A DNA stretch of 64,000 nucleotides from Epilithonimonas lactis (GTDB lineage: Bacteria > Bacteroidota > Bacteroidia > Flavobacteriales > Weeksellaceae): contig NZ_FOFI01000001.1 in assembly GCF_900110605.1 (NCBI RefSeq), positions 868,001 through 932,000 of the forward strand, given 5' to 3'. A program made the translations under genes and the position numbers. Within the stretch, counting starts at the first letter, position 1. The number at the start of each line of letters is the position of its first letter. The notes beneath the pieces are model-generated. The model was not told where the DNA came from, ran no database searches, and saw only the letters and a program-made list of their open reading frames with translations. Below, one piece after another: positions 25,666 to 35,312 of this stretch.

Positions 25666-27690
25666 ATGGACCTACCCAAAAATTTCTCCAGACCCAAACT
25701 CACATTTGACTATGGTGTGACAGTACCTAGTCTTATTTTTATAATTGGGACCTGTCTCCTGTCTGTCATTTTTCCAACAATGGTCAATTCCTTATTGACA
25801 GATGTGAAGAACTTCATATTTGTCGACCTGAATTGGATCTATGTCTGGTGTGTCACGATCTTCGTGGTATTTCTGGTCTTCCTCTTGTTCAGTAAATACG
25901 GGAAGATCAAGTTAGGACCGAATGAAAGCACACCGGAATATTCTTTTTTCTCATGGATATCAATGCTTTTTGCAGCGGGTATGGGGATCGGACTGATGTA
26001 CTTCAGCGTTGCGGAGCCAATGCAGCACTATTCGACGGACGCCTTCTCACAAAGTCATATCATCAGTAGGGCGAAAAATGCCCAGCTTTACACCTTCTTC
26101 CATTGGGGTATCCATGCATGGGCTATCTATGGTCTTGTAGGACTATGTTTGGCATATTTCACATACAGGTACCGCCTTCCTCTGTCGCTCCGCAGTTGTC
26201 TGTATCCATTGTTGAAGGAAAGGGTCAACGGCAAATGGGGAGATGTGATAGATATCTTCGCATTGTGCAGTACCTTTTTTGGTATTACCACGACACTTGG
26301 GTTCGGCGTAGTGCAGATCAACTCAGGTCTGGAGACCTTGAACATCCTGCCTGGTACAGGGGCGATCTACCAATTCATGATCGTGGCGGTCCTGGTATCC
26401 ATTGCCGTCTTTTCTGCGACGTCGGGAGTTGACAAGGGAGTTAGGATATTGAGTAACATCAATGTCGTTGCGGTCGTTGTCCTACTTGCCATTATATTGA
26501 TACTGGGGCCTACGGTCTATCTTATAGGGAGCTTCACATATGGTCTGGGAAATTATATCAATAATTTCTTCGACCTTACATTCAATACACACGTCTATGA
26601 GGAAAAGACCTTACCATGGTTCTACAACTGGACGATCCTGTATTGGGCATGGTGGATATCATGGTCGCCTTTTGTAGGTCTTTTCATTGCGAAGATCTCG
26701 AAGGGTCGGACCATCAGGGAGTTCATTGCCGCCGTATTGATCATCCCGACCTTGTTCAACTTCCTATGGATGTCTGTTCTAGGCAACAGTGCGATCTGGA
26801 TCGATCTCAATGTTGCGAACGGTGCATTGGGCAACCTGGTCTCAGATCCGGATGCACTAATGTTCCGATTCCTGGAATATCTTCCATTTTCTGATATCCT
26901 TAGCGTTGCAGTGGTCTGTATCATTATGATCTTCTTCGTCACGTCGGCAGATTCCGGGATACTGGTCATGGATAGTATCTCTACCAAGAATTCATCACGT
27001 TCACCAAAGGTCCAGATGCTCTTTTGGGGAATTCTCCTTGCGGCACTGGCGTTGATGTTGCTGAATGCCGGAGGATTACAGGCCTTACAGACGATGACGC
27101 TCATTACAGCCTTGCCTTTTGCCATCATTATGGTGCTGTTTGTGGTATCCCTCATGAAGGCACTCGTCATCGACCATGCTTATTATGAAAAAGGACTTTC
27201 TGTCTCGACCGTTCCATGGTCAGGTGAATTTTGGAGACAGCGTCTTAAGACCATTGTCTCGTTCAAGACAGAGGAATCGGTAAAAAAGTTCATCGACGAG
27301 GAGGCATTGGCTGCTTTCAATGATCTGAGGGATGAGTTAGAAGCCAATGGGATAATTGCTGAGGTCCATTATATCGAGGATTCGAAAAGGGTCTATCTTG
27401 AAATACGCCATGACATTGTCAATGATTTCATCTATGGCGTGAAGTGTGAGAAGAGGATCGTTTCGGAATATATGGTCGATGACAAGAATCTACCTGATCT
27501 GGAAAGTAATGTCACCTACTTTCCTAAGACCTATTTCGGGGATTCCCGAGAAGGATACGATGTCCAATACTTCACTAAGAATGAACTGATCAGCGACGTG
27601 CTCAAACATTATGACCGCTTCCTTAAAATAATCGCCGACCGTTCTAATGAGATGTTTGTAAGCAATGACAACGGTCCTCAAGTGAAGTGA
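25666..27690 (+). CDS. BCCT-family transporter (betaine/choline type)
   Basis: A 674-aa secondary transporter from ATG 25666 (MDLPKNFSRPKLTFDYGV); an upstream in-frame ATG at 25585 adds 27 residues unlike the family. About 12 helices fill residues 20-515. The family motifs MFAAGMGIGLMYFSVAEP and WAWWISWSPFVGLFIAKIS are intact, including the Trp-rich substrate-box segment. Residues about 530-674 are a soluble C-terminal domain, as in BetT-like members, where it senses osmotic state. The likely role is uptake of choline, betaine or a related osmolyte. No dehydrogenases of the betaine pathway are nearby. Box TACCTTTG lies just before this ATG. Confidence 0.92.
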   Translation: MDLPKNFSRPKLTFDYGVTVPSLIFIIGTCLLSVIFPTMVNSLLTDVKNFIFVDLNWIYVWCVTIFVVFLVFLLFSKYGKIKLGPNESTPEYSFFSWISMLFAAGMGIGLMYFSVAEPMQHYSTDAFSQSHIISRAKNAQLYTFFHWGIHAWAIYGLVGLCLAYFTYRYRLPLSLRSCLYPLLKERVNGKWGDVIDIFALCSTFFGITTTLGFGVVQINSGLETLNILPGTGAIYQFMIVAVLVSIAVFSATSGVDKGVRILSNINVVAVVVLLAIILILGPTVYLIGSFTYGLGNYINNFFDLTFNTHVYEEKTLPWFYNWTILYWAWWISWSPFVGLFIAKISKGRTIREFIAAVLIIPTLFNFLWMSVLGNSAIWIDLNVANGALGNLVSDPDALMFRFLEYLPFSDILSVAVVCIIMIFFVTSADSGILVMDSISTKNSSRSPKVQMLFWGILLAALALMLLNAGGLQALQTMTLITALPFAIIMVLFVVSLMKALVIDHAYYEKGLSVSTVPWSGEFWRQRLKTIVSFKTEESVKKFIDEEALAAFNDLRDELEANGIIAEVHYIEDSKRVYLEIRHDIVNDFIYGVKCEKRIVSEYMVDDKNLPDLESNVTYFPKTYFGDSREGYDVQYFTKNELISDVLKHYDRFLKIIADRSNEMFVSNDNGPQVK

Positions 27691-28012
27691 TATCCAGGTC
27701 AATGTTGTAGGAATTAGATGAAAATGATGGAACGTCTTTCATCAGGATAACCTCGAACACGGTGAAATCCAGCAAGGATCATGTTAGGACGTTAATACTT
27801 GTAAGAGTGAGGGTAGGACCTCTCATGACAATTGACCTGTATGTGGATATATCAGGATAATGTCACAGGGGAACCGGTCGGATATATGCGTGGTATCAAT
27901 ACTCTATGGTCTTTCATAAAAGAAATTCTATGACTAACTGAAAACATTTGTCATATAGATATTTAAATATCAAATAATTTACTATGCCCTGCCATAGATA
28001 GATCATCATAGG
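27691..28012. other. Gap without a gene
   Basis: About 320 bases after the transporter. I find no open frame with coding character, no hairpin terminator close to the stop and no repeat. Confidence 0.45.
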
Positions 28013-28048
28013 TCAAAAAAAACTATCTCACCGGATAGTGAGATAGTT
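28013..28048 (-). terminator. Terminator for the minus-strand small gene
   Basis: Perfect 11-base stem AACTATCTCAC (28021-28031) / GTGAGATAGTT (28038-28048). On the minus strand it is followed by eight T. It lies about 44 bases past the stop of the gene at 28092-28379. Confidence 0.85.
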
Positions 28049-28091
28049 GAGTGATGTGACTTGTTGAGACCTCTATTTGGGTCTTTTATTT

Positions 28092-28379
28092 CTAAAAGTT
28101 CACCCGGATGTCGCTAGGCCCCTTCATTATTATGGTCACTCTGTCAGCATCATTTACCAACTGGTATTCTGCTTTGGAAAAACTTTCATCCTGTTTCTCC
28201 TGGACCTCTATATCTCCGAATCCTATGTCCTCTTTCAGGATCTCAATGAAATATTCTTCTGTGCCCTCCTTTTTGGAAAAGTGTTCCTTGTTAAAATCTA
28301 TGAATTGCATATCGTCAATGTATTTGGTTAGATCGGATATGACCATCAAATACCATACTAAGCTTTTCCAAGAGATCAC
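28092..28379 (-). CDS. Small acidic protein, unknown
   Basis: An open frame of 95 codons; a start at Met 12 (MVISDLTKYIDDM) is as likely as the first Met. The sequence is charged and amphipathic (KEGTEEYFIEILKEDIGFGD, YQLVNDADRVTIIMKG), like a folded soluble protein. Strong support comes from the perfect minus-strand terminator just after it. Two plus-strand frames over the same bases have Cys/Phe-rich, non-protein-like translations. No family is recognised. The 5' side looks decayed, so this may be the surviving end of a longer gene. Confidence 0.5.
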   Translation of the reverse strand: MISWKSLVWYLMVISDLTKYIDDMQFIDFNKEHFSKKEGTEEYFIEILKEDIGFGDIEVQEKQDESFSKAEYQLVNDADRVTIIMKGPSDIRVNF

Positions 28380-28835
28380 AATTCAATATATATCGTAGTT
28401 CTCACTTGACCATATATCTAATTCCGATAATGGAACTTTCACAATGTCCAATATCGAAGCTGGTGCAAAGACCATCGACCTTCTCTCCTCGGTATGTTCG
28501 ATATTTAAGGAAGATCCTCCTAATGTAATTTGGAATATGATATGACAGGATATGAAATTCCATCGAAACAGTGGGTATGGATATAGCAAGATGTGCAACT
28601 CCATTCTTTGACGATCGTGCTGGAAGCAGGGGGGGATGAAAGCTCTGAATCATTCAAATAACAAGGGGACCATTGAATATCAAAATTTCTAAAGTATGAT
28701 ATGACCTCAATCATAATTCCATATTAAAGTTCTGGATATTTTTGAGGTGCAGAACTTGACCATGAACCGATCTACAACTTGAATAGATGTATGGGGCATT
28801 ATAGATAAACTGTCATAGTCTGTATTTTAGTTTTT
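28380..28835. other. Gap, possibly decayed coding DNA
   Basis: About 455 bases. Minus-strand fragments such as ILDIVKVPLSELDIWSSEN look protein-like, but the frames are interrupted and shift. Nothing intact is seen on either strand. Confidence 0.4.
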
Positions 28836-29429
28836 ATGACAATAGAAGAGTTTTTAATTAATGCCAACATAGGTAGGGTCAAGCGATATGATACAGGAGA
28901 TACCATCTTCTGCGAAGGATCCACCCCGAACTATTATTATCTGATCATCGAAGGTAGTGTAAAGCTTAGTAACTTTGACGAGGAAGGAAAGGAATCCATT
29001 CATAATATTGCGGTCAAAGGACAGAGTGTCGGTGAATTCCTTCTATTCACAGACAGGAGATCTCCCTGCAATGCAATTGCGATAATGCCATGTGAGATCC
29101 TTAGGGTATCAAGCATGAAATTCTACAAACTCTTGGACGGTCATCCCGAACTGAAGATGGCTATGATCAGAAAACTGTCAGACTCTTTATTTGTGGCCGT
29201 CCTGATGAGACAGATGATGTCCATCAAAGATCCGGCGTCCAAGTTAACGCTGCTCATGGACTTTCTAAAGACGCCTGGTCAAGCTGCCAACTTTTCATTT
29301 CAGGTGCCTATCACCAGACAGCAGATGGCAAGCATCACGGGAATGCGTGTTGAAACGACCATAAGAACGCTGAAGCTCATGGAAAAACAAGGTCTTGTCA
29401 AGATAATCAAACGAAAGATATTCTACTGA
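28836..29429 (+). CDS. Crp/Fnr-family transcriptional regulator
   Basis: A 197-aa regulator. The cyclic-nucleotide-binding-like beta-barrel covers about 12-115 (GDTIFCEGSTPNYYYLIIEG, GQSVGEFLLFTDRRSPCNAIA). The helix-turn-helix is at about 158-185 (ITRQQMASITGMRVETTIRT). No Fnr-type Cys cluster is present, and the cAMP-contact Arg pattern is not clearly conserved, so the signal is unknown. It is a paralogue of the gene at 29438-30034, with which it is arranged tail to tail, eight bases apart. Confidence 0.88.
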   Translation: MTIEEFLINANIGRVKRYDTGDTIFCEGSTPNYYYLIIEGSVKLSNFDEEGKESIHNIAVKGQSVGEFLLFTDRRSPCNAIAIMPCEILRVSSMKFYKLLDGHPELKMAMIRKLSDSLFVAVLMRQMMSIKDPASKLTLLMDFLKTPGQAANFSFQVPITRQQMASITGMRVETTIRTLKLMEKQGLVKIIKRKIFY

Positions 29430-29437
29430 TGTCAAGC

Positions 29438-30034
29438 TCAGAAATGGATCTTACCGTTGCTTATCCGCAGAACACCCTCCTTCTCGAATTTTTTGATACC
29501 CCTGATCACCGTCTCGATCCGTAATCCTGTCATCGCTGCGATCTGTTTGCGTGTCAATGGTACTTTGAAGGAGAAAGGGGTCTGTTCCGGACTGAAGCTT
29601 TTATGATAGTCTAGGACACCTTTTATCCGGACATTGGCATATTTGGAGGAATTATTCTCCAACATCATATATTTTTGATAGAGCCTCTCTGCCAGAAATC
29701 TATTGACATCCCTTGATACTTTCGGATGGTCATCCAGCATCTCTATGAACTTTACCTTCGGTAGACGGAGAACGCTCACCTGGTCGAAAACGACAGCATT
29801 GACAGGAAATGTCTGGTCGATGAAGAGAAGCATCTCGCAGACACTCAATCCTTCATCCAGAATGGCAAATATCAATTCGTTACCTTCCTCATTATAATGA
29901 TTCAGCTTAACTCGCCCTGATAGTATCTGGTAATAGTATTTCGGTTTCTCGTGCTCATTGAAAATAATATCGCCCTGTCTGTAGTGTTCAATGGTGGCGC
30001 CATAGGATTTGAGTAGTTCTTCGGATATCAGCAT
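29438..30034 (-). CDS. Crp/Fnr-family transcriptional regulator (paralogue)
   Basis: A 198-aa regulator with the same layout as its neighbour. The sensor barrel covers about 15-118 (GDIIFNEHEKPKYYYQILSG, VCEMLLFIDQTFPVNAVVF) and the HTH about 160-188 (LTRKQIAAMTGLRIETVIRG). Close similarity in the HTH suggests related or competing DNA targets. A TATATTTG box lies 36 bases upstream of its start. The two genes converge, so transcripts could interfere. Confidence 0.88.
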   Translation of the reverse strand: MLISEELLKSYGATIEHYRQGDIIFNEHEKPKYYYQILSGRVKLNHYNEEGNELIFAILDEGLSVCEMLLFIDQTFPVNAVVFDQVSVLRLPKVKFIEMLDDHPKVSRDVNRFLAERLYQKYMMLENNSSKYANVRIKGVLDYHKSFSPEQTPFSFKVPLTRKQIAAMTGLRIETVIRGIKKFEKEGVLRISNGKIHF

Positions 30035-30069
30035 GCTTTAAAAGATTGGAAGTTGTCGCATCTACGATA

Positions 30070-30077
30070 CAAATATA
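30070..30077 (-). promoter_or_regulatory. Candidate -7 box for the minus-strand Crp/Fnr gene
   Basis: On the minus strand TATATTTG fits TAnnTTTG, 35 bases before the ATG. No convincing -33 TTG is visible. Confidence 0.4.
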
Positions 30078-30434
30078 TCCATTTTACAGTTGCCTGGCAG
30101 CTTTAAGATTTATTTGCCACTATTTTTTGACGACCAACGACGAAGGATAGTGAAAGGTGTGGACGGCCATCTCTTTAGACCATCACTGATAACCATGGAT
30201 ATATAATTTAAGTTGGAGGTGCTTGGTCATTGTATCATCGTCTCTATGATAATCAACTAAAATATAATATTTTATAGCCTGTATCATTATGTAGAACGCC
30301 AGGTATCGCTGAAATATATTCACAGTCACCAATATGATTCAAATCATATCGACGTGTTCTATTAACAACTATTTTTGCCATGTCCATTGACAGAACAAAT
30401 CTCAGACCCTGATGGACGGCCCACAGTTGAGTTT
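30078..30434. other. Gap between divergent regulators
   Basis: About 355 bases between the Crp/Fnr gene (minus) and the response regulators (plus). It holds the promoters of both; no gene or repeat is seen. Confidence 0.45.
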
Positions 30435-30794
30435 ATGAATAGAAAGAAAATTCTGATATTTGATGATGATAAAGCCACTTTGGAGGTTGTGTGCATCATA
30501 TGCACCGATATAGGCTATGAGGTCGAAACAGCTGAAACTGTTGATGGTATCATCGAAAGGATAGACCATTTTGAACCTGACCTGATCATGATGGATATAA
30601 ACATTCCCACCATAGGGGGGCTCAGTGCGACAGCCTTGATAAGGTCCCATAGTTCTTACAGTGGTATCCCGGTCATCTTCATCACGGCAAAGAACGATGT
30701 GGCAACCCTTTCCCAAATGGCGCATGCAGACGGATATCTCGCAAAACCTTTCGATATCGAGGCATTGGAAGGACTTGTCTCAAAATTGATCTGA
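30435..30794 (+). CDS. Single-domain response regulator
   Basis: A 119-aa receiver domain with no output domain. I choose ATG 30435 (MNRKKILIFDDDKATL) because the 20 codons upstream do not fit the fold. The acidic cluster is FDDD, the phospho-acceptor Asp is in LIMMDINIP at about 54, Thr is in VIFITAKND and Lys in YLAKPFD. All switch residues are intact. CheY/SpoOF-like roles as a phosphate relay or protein-binding switch are typical. A second receiver follows, 169 bases after its stop. No kinase is encoded nearby. Confidence 0.85.
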   Translation: MNRKKILIFDDDKATLEVVCIICTDIGYEVETAETVDGIIERIDHFEPDLIMMDINIPTIGGLSATALIRSHSSYSGIPVIFITAKNDVATLSQMAHADGYLAKPFDIEALEGLVSKLI

Positions 30795-30963
30795 TAGCCA
30801 TCACATACGGATGTGCTGTGGGTGTCATCTAATCCGAACATCACCATTGAAAATGGATGATAGGTCTCCATGGATCTTTATCTCTAGTTTGGTCTTCATT
30901 CAAGCGGCCAATATATTTAAGGACGTCTACAATTTCTTGGTTCCATTATTGCAATCCCTGAAT

Positions 30964-31326
30964 ATGCGGAAAATTATTGTAGTTGAAGATGACCCCAACA
31001 TAAGGGAAGTGCTTGAGATAGTACTTTCAGGTGAAAATTACGAAGTTCAGGTATTTTCAACGGTCGATGGATTTAAACGGAGAGTTACGGATGTGGATCC
31101 AGACCTTTACATATTCGATGTCATGCTCCCTGACGGTTCAGGCATCGACCTATGCTCTGAGATCAAAAGGGACGTCTACAACATCGATGTTCCTGTAATC
31201 ATCATGAGTGCACATGCAAAGCTGGCAGAGATAGGTCACATCTGCCATCCGGACCACTTCATTCCCAAGCCTTTCGATCTCGAACAACTCCTTGCAAAGG
31301 TGCAGGAGATCATAAAGGAGAAATAG
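30964..31326 (+). CDS. Single-domain response regulator (second)
   Basis: A 120-aa receiver domain from ATG 30964 (MRKIIVVEDDPNIREVL); the longer frame upstream begins with a Cys-rich stretch that does not fit. The acidic pair is VVEDD and the acceptor Asp is in LYIFDVMLPDGSG at about 53. Ser replaces Thr in VIIMSAHAK, and Lys is in FIPKPFD. It is in tandem with the first receiver, and the two sequences differ enough to have separate partners. No DNA-binding output is present. Confidence 0.85.
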   Translation: MRKIIVVEDDPNIREVLEIVLSGENYEVQVFSTVDGFKRRVTDVDPDLYIFDVMLPDGSGIDLCSEIKRDVYNIDVPVIIMSAHAKLAEIGHICHPDHFIPKPFDLEQLLAKVQEIIKEK

Positions 31327-32128
31327 GTTGTGTACAGTATGATCATCGGTTGCACTTAAGTACGATACGTTATTAAGCGGGATATTACATTCCTGTAGGA
31401 TAATACATTGTTCCGCATTTCATAAAGATCCTTCTTGAACAGACACCTGAAATCAAAATGTGAAGTTCACATATGGCAGATCGAATATTTGACGATCTAC
31501 AGGAGCTTGTTCTTCCTCGTTATTTCATCACCATTCATACTTCCTGCGACTTTGACACGGATCAAATAAGGTGATCGCTGTCTAATATCCCAGACCTTTA
31601 TTCAGGTCGCACGCCATGACCTTATCATGCATTTTGGAAATAAAGACTACATTGTCGGATAGATCTTGCTCTTTTAGAAACGCCGGTCATACATCACTTC
31701 AGTTCTATGCGGTTGTCAAAGGACCTTTTCCATCTGTTTCACGAATAGAACTGGTCATTCAGACGAACCTGTCTCAACAGATGCAAGCTTACAGATCACC
31801 TGTTGGATGGGTCTTTTCTCAATGGTGCTCTACGTTTACACTCGGTGGCGGCAATACCAGAAATAATGAACATATACATGTGATATTTGACCAAACTTAA
31901 TAAGTTTCAAATCGCGGAATGTTTTCATCATTGGTCTCACCTTGTCGAGTGATCTTGCCCATTCAGTACGTGGACCGTCTTATCCGAAATAATTACTACC
32001 GATATCCATTTGATGTCTGTTGTCAAGACATAAGAAGGTGATCTGTGTCTTGGCGGACCGGTCATGGAAAGACATTCCTTGTGAACCGGGATAGACGGTG
32101 GATAAATTTGCTGTACTAGGTTCTGCCA
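31327..32128. other. Gap without a convincing gene
   Basis: About 800 bases, long for a bacterial genome. One 94-codon plus-strand frame (31616-31900) has no recognisable motif and low coding character. No hairpin, repeat or RNA gene is seen. It may be decayed DNA. Confidence 0.4.
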
Positions 32129-32641
32129 TCAATCGGTCTTTAGTGCTGCTCGTAACAGCTGCTCACTTGCATCATCAAAACTCACGAATATGACCTCCAG
32201 TACCGGATGGTCACTGAGAAAGTCCTTGACCGTTCCCACTGCGATGATGGCGGCCTCTTCTTTCGGGTACCCATAGATACCTGTGCTGATATTTGGGAAT
32301 GCTATCGACCTGCAATCGTTTGCCAGGGCGAGAGCTAAGGAATTATGGTAGCAGTCCTTAAGCCTATCTCTCTCATTTGTCGATCCTCCATTCCACACTG
32401 GTCCAACCGTATGGATCACATATTTTGCAGGCAATCTGCCCGCAGTGGTGATCACAGCCTTGCCCGTCTTGCATCCACCTTGTCGTGCAATGATCTTCCT
32501 GCAATCCTCCAGGATCTCTGGTCCGCCTGCTCTATGGATGGCACCATCGACGCCTCCTCCTCCAAGCAAAGAGGAATTTGCAGCATTCACTATGGCGTCC
32601 GCATGTACTTTTGTGATATCTCCCCTTATTACTGCTATCAT
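32129..32641 (-). CDS. Macrodomain protein (O-acetyl-ADP-ribose deacetylase-like)
   Basis: A 170-aa stand-alone macrodomain of the MacroD/YmdB type. The ADP-ribose site motifs are intact: [20 protein letters not shown] at about 7-26, [14 protein letters not shown] at about 27-40 and [14 protein letters not shown] at about 118-131. Family members hydrolyse O-acetyl-ADP-ribose or remove ADP-ribose from proteins. The length and start are standard. The cupin gene ends 29 bases upstream on the same strand, so they may share a transcript. No ADP-ribosyltransferase is encoded nearby. Confidence 0.92.
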   Translation of the reverse strand: MIAVIRGDITKVHADAIVNAANSSLLGGGGVDGAIHRAGGPEILEDCRKIIARQGGCKTGKAVITTAGRLPAKYVIHTVGPVWNGGSTNERDRLKDCYHNSLALALANDCRSIAFPNISTGIYGYPKEEAAIIAVGTVKDFLSDHPVLEVIFVSFDDASEQLLRAALKTD

Positions 32642-32669
32642 TGGATCTCGTTTTGTTCTATAATGACGA

Positions 32670-33110
32670 TCAACGAAGGTCTTTTTTTATGACCAGGTAT
32701 TTCAGGTCCCCCGATCCGGCATTACTGATGCCATGTTCAGCATTTGGTGGGCAATACAAACTCGTATGAGGTCCTACTTCGACGGTCTCGCCGTCTAGAT
32801 AGAAAGTGGCGTTCCCTTCAAGGATATAAAACAATTCTTCCTCAGGATGATGATGGGGTGGGTGTGTCGATCTTCCAGGTGCCACGATGCTCATCTTCAA
32901 GGTATTCTCGTGTGTAAGATCTTTATCGGCAAACCAGTATTGATATCCTGATCTCGTTTCTTTTGCCTTGGCCTTGTTGAATTCGTTCACACAGTTTTCC
33001 AAAGTGTAGACAGGTTGTTCTTTTGCTGTAGTGGCCTTTTGGCCTTGTACATGCTGTTGAGTCATCATACCGATCAGGGCGAGCATTGTGAACCGTGTTA
33101 TTGTTATCAT
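32670..33110 (-). CDS. Secreted cupin-domain protein
   Basis: A 146-aa protein. The N-terminal 24 residues ([17 protein letters not shown]) look like a signal peptide, so the protein is probably periplasmic. The cupin core carries metal-ligand His in [19 protein letters not shown] (motif 1) and [13 protein letters not shown] (motif 2), and would bind a divalent metal. The reaction is unknown. It lies upstream of the macrodomain gene on the same strand. Confidence 0.82.
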   Translation of the reverse strand: MITITRFTMLALIGMMTQQHVQGQKATTAKEQPVYTLENCVNEFNKAKAKETRSGYQYWFADKDLTHENTLKMSIVAPGRSTHPPHHHPEEELFYILEGNATFYLDGETVEVGPHTSLYCPPNAEHGISNAGSGDLKYLVIKKDLR

Positions 33111-33863
33111 TTTTGATTAGTTGTCCGTTCGAAATTTAAAGATACTGATAATTCCGATCGATCGCACATTGTTGGACGACATCTTATTTGTATGGTCTTG
33201 ATCCATCCTCCAGGTCCCGGATCTTCACTTTATACACATTTATTTACAGATCGACAGGTCAAAGGTGAGGAAAATAAGGATCGATATTTTTATCCAAGTG
33301 ATGTATTTCCAAAATCGAAGAGCTCGAAGTGTGAAGGAGAAAATATCTCATTTCTGAAAAAAATGGTCTTACAGCAATTGGTGAAACGGCATTGTACTGA
33401 TCTAAAAACTCCAGGATCTAATGATGCGGATGACGAGTTTGATATCATGGGCAGTCGAGTAGTGGTCAATTTTTTTCGGCCGAAAAAATAACGATACAGT
33501 TATTCAAAATAAACAATATTTAGAGGGTCCCGAAGTGTGTTATTCTGCCTGTGCTATGATCATTTTTATTCTACAGATACAGCGATGACAATATCAAATT
33601 ATTTTTAGGAGGATATCGGAATTCAATTGGTAATATATAGCGCATCCCTTTACAGTTCCTTTTATGTTTTAGTTGGAAGTAAATTACATGAAGTATATCT
33701 AGGTTTTATTTGATGATCAAAAGGACATCGATATGAGGTCAAAGCTGTGATATTCCAGATCTGCGAACATTGAACCTCGCACGTCGTCAAAGCTCATGAT
33801 AATGTAACATAAATATAACATCCATAAAGTTAATATTTTAGGATATTTTTATCAATATTTTTT
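33111..33863. other. Gap without a convincing gene
   Basis: About 750 bases. A 99-codon plus-strand frame (33192-33491) shows no family resemblance. The right end becomes very AT-rich and leads to the promoter of the next gene. No repeats are seen. Confidence 0.4.
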
Positions 33864-33871
33864 TATTTTTG
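33864..33871 (+). promoter_or_regulatory. Candidate -7 box for the secreted protein gene
   Basis: TATTTTTG fits TAnnTTTG and lies 25 bases before ATG 33897, a normal leader length. The -33 side is a T-rich run without a clear TTG. Confidence 0.4.
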
Positions 33872-33896
33872 CGAAATCAAAAAAAAAGAATTATAA

Positions 33897-34769
33897 ATGA
33901 ATAGACTATTTCTACTTCTAGGGTTAAGCACTTCGGTATTTTTTAGTGCACAGGTAGGTATCAATACAACACAGCCAAATAGTACTTTGACCGTCAATGG
34001 TTCATTTGGTGCCAATTACAAAGAACTAACTTCCACAGCTTACACTCTGGATGCGTTGGACCATTACGTTACATATAACGGAACAGCAGCTTCGACCTTT
34101 ACTTTACCACCCATCGGTACAGCGGCTACAAACTATTCCGGCAGGTTGTATAAGATAAAGAACATTTCAAATTTCAATGTTATACTGCAAGCTTCGAATA
34201 GCAACACACTTCGAATTGACAATACACCTGTAAGCACATTTGTCATCCCACCAGGCGCTTATGCAGAAGTGGTCAATAACAGGAATACAACAGCTGGCAC
34301 ATGGGACCTGTCCTTTACGGTACTTCCAAAGCCCAATAATGTGGAGATCTATGGAACACAGGTAAGAATTCCTCCACATAACGGTACGGTTGCAGACTGG
34401 ATAAACCACTCAAATACAAATTACGATTCTGGCACAGGGACAGATGTGTGGTGGATCGTTTCCAAGGCATCGACAGTTACGGCCCAGACGGCTGACTACT
34501 CAAATGCGGCGAGGATGCTACTGGTCTACGAATATCAAGGTCCAGCATTCAATATAACCAATCTTTATCCAACGCTTACTACGGGAAATAGCTCAAGTTT
34601 TCCGGATGTATTTATCGCCTCATTTGTCGGTATAGCAAATGTCAATGGAAAGACCCGAATCACAGTTTCCGTTGCAAGGGTCGATCAGATAGGGACCAAT
34701 GTAAATAACTCTGCAAACTGGACCGCCTCATTTCTGCTAAATATCCTGTTGGCAAGAAAGGTCTTTTAG
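33897..34769 (+). CDS. Secreted QVGINT-type protein, unknown
   Basis: A 290-aa secreted protein with signal MNRLFLLLGLSTSVFFSAQ and the mature start QVGINTTQPNSTLTVNGSF shared with the proteins at 23574 and 39122. Residues about 40-135 are a Thr/Asn-rich beta region that recalls tail-fibre surface domains (TFTLPPIGTA, VILQASNSNTLRI). Residues about 150-290 are a second beta domain with VWWIVSKAS and MLLVYEYQGPAF. No Cys-cap or T9SS domain is present. It is a single-gene unit with a strong terminator after it. Confidence 0.7.
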   Translation: MNRLFLLLGLSTSVFFSAQVGINTTQPNSTLTVNGSFGANYKELTSTAYTLDALDHYVTYNGTAASTFTLPPIGTAATNYSGRLYKIKNISNFNVILQASNSNTLRIDNTPVSTFVIPPGAYAEVVNNRNTTAGTWDLSFTVLPKPNNVEIYGTQVRIPPHNGTVADWINHSNTNYDSGTGTDVWWIVSKASTVTAQTADYSNAARMLLVYEYQGPAFNITNLYPTLTTGNSSSFPDVFIASFVGIANVNGKTRITVSVARVDQIGTNVNNSANWTASFLLNILLARKVF

Positions 34770-34821
34770 AGATGTTTCCTAAGGATCGACCACTACGATA
34801 CATGATCGATAAATGATATTG

Positions 34822-34858
34822 AATATGCTTATCCATCAAGGATAAGCATATTTTTTTT
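34822..34858 (+). terminator. Terminator after the 290-aa secreted protein
   Basis: Thirteen-base perfect stem AATATGCTTATCC / GGATAAGCATATT with loop ATCAA, followed by a T-run to 34858. Confidence 0.92.
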
Positions 34859-35312
34859 GGGGAGTTAATAATAGAGGGGCGTCAGAATCTGGAAAGCGTA
34901 CTTTTGTTTTCCGAAGGTCTGTCACATTCATTGTGAGGTCTCGGTTCTTGTGAAAATACTGCAGTAGTATCCAATTTAAACATTCAATTAAGATCTGCAT
35001 GCAAGATATTTCAATACGCTTGAAACAAAACAATTTCGCTTGATTGAAATTTGGTCAACCATCATATGGTATAACGTTAACTTCTGGAGAATTAGCTTAT
35101 AGATAGAGATATGAAATGCAATTAGAACTGTTATTTCCTTGGCAGTGGCTTCAGTGGATCGGATCGTTGAATCAGGGCTTCGATATCTTCAGGTAAAATA
35201 AGATCAAAACAAAAAATATGTATTATCATTTATCTAAAATCATTAAATTTATCATTTTGAAAGAATAACCGAAATTTTATCAAATTAATTTGTCAATATA
35301 TATTATTATCGA
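34859..35312. other. Upstream region of module 2
   Basis: About 450 bases with no gene. It becomes very AT-rich near 35210-35310, as expected of the promoter region for the gene at 35313. No exact TAnnTTTG box was fixed. Confidence 0.4.

Noticed and set aside
28077-28398. Two plus-strand ORFs over the small acidic gene
   Set aside because: They lie opposite a better minus-strand frame that has a perfect terminator, and their translations are Cys/Phe-rich.
31616-31900. 94-codon plus-strand ORF in a long gap
   Set aside because: No recognisable motif, no regulatory signals and low coding character.
33192-33491. 99-codon plus-strand ORF
   Set aside because: Composition is not protein-like and no supporting signal is present.
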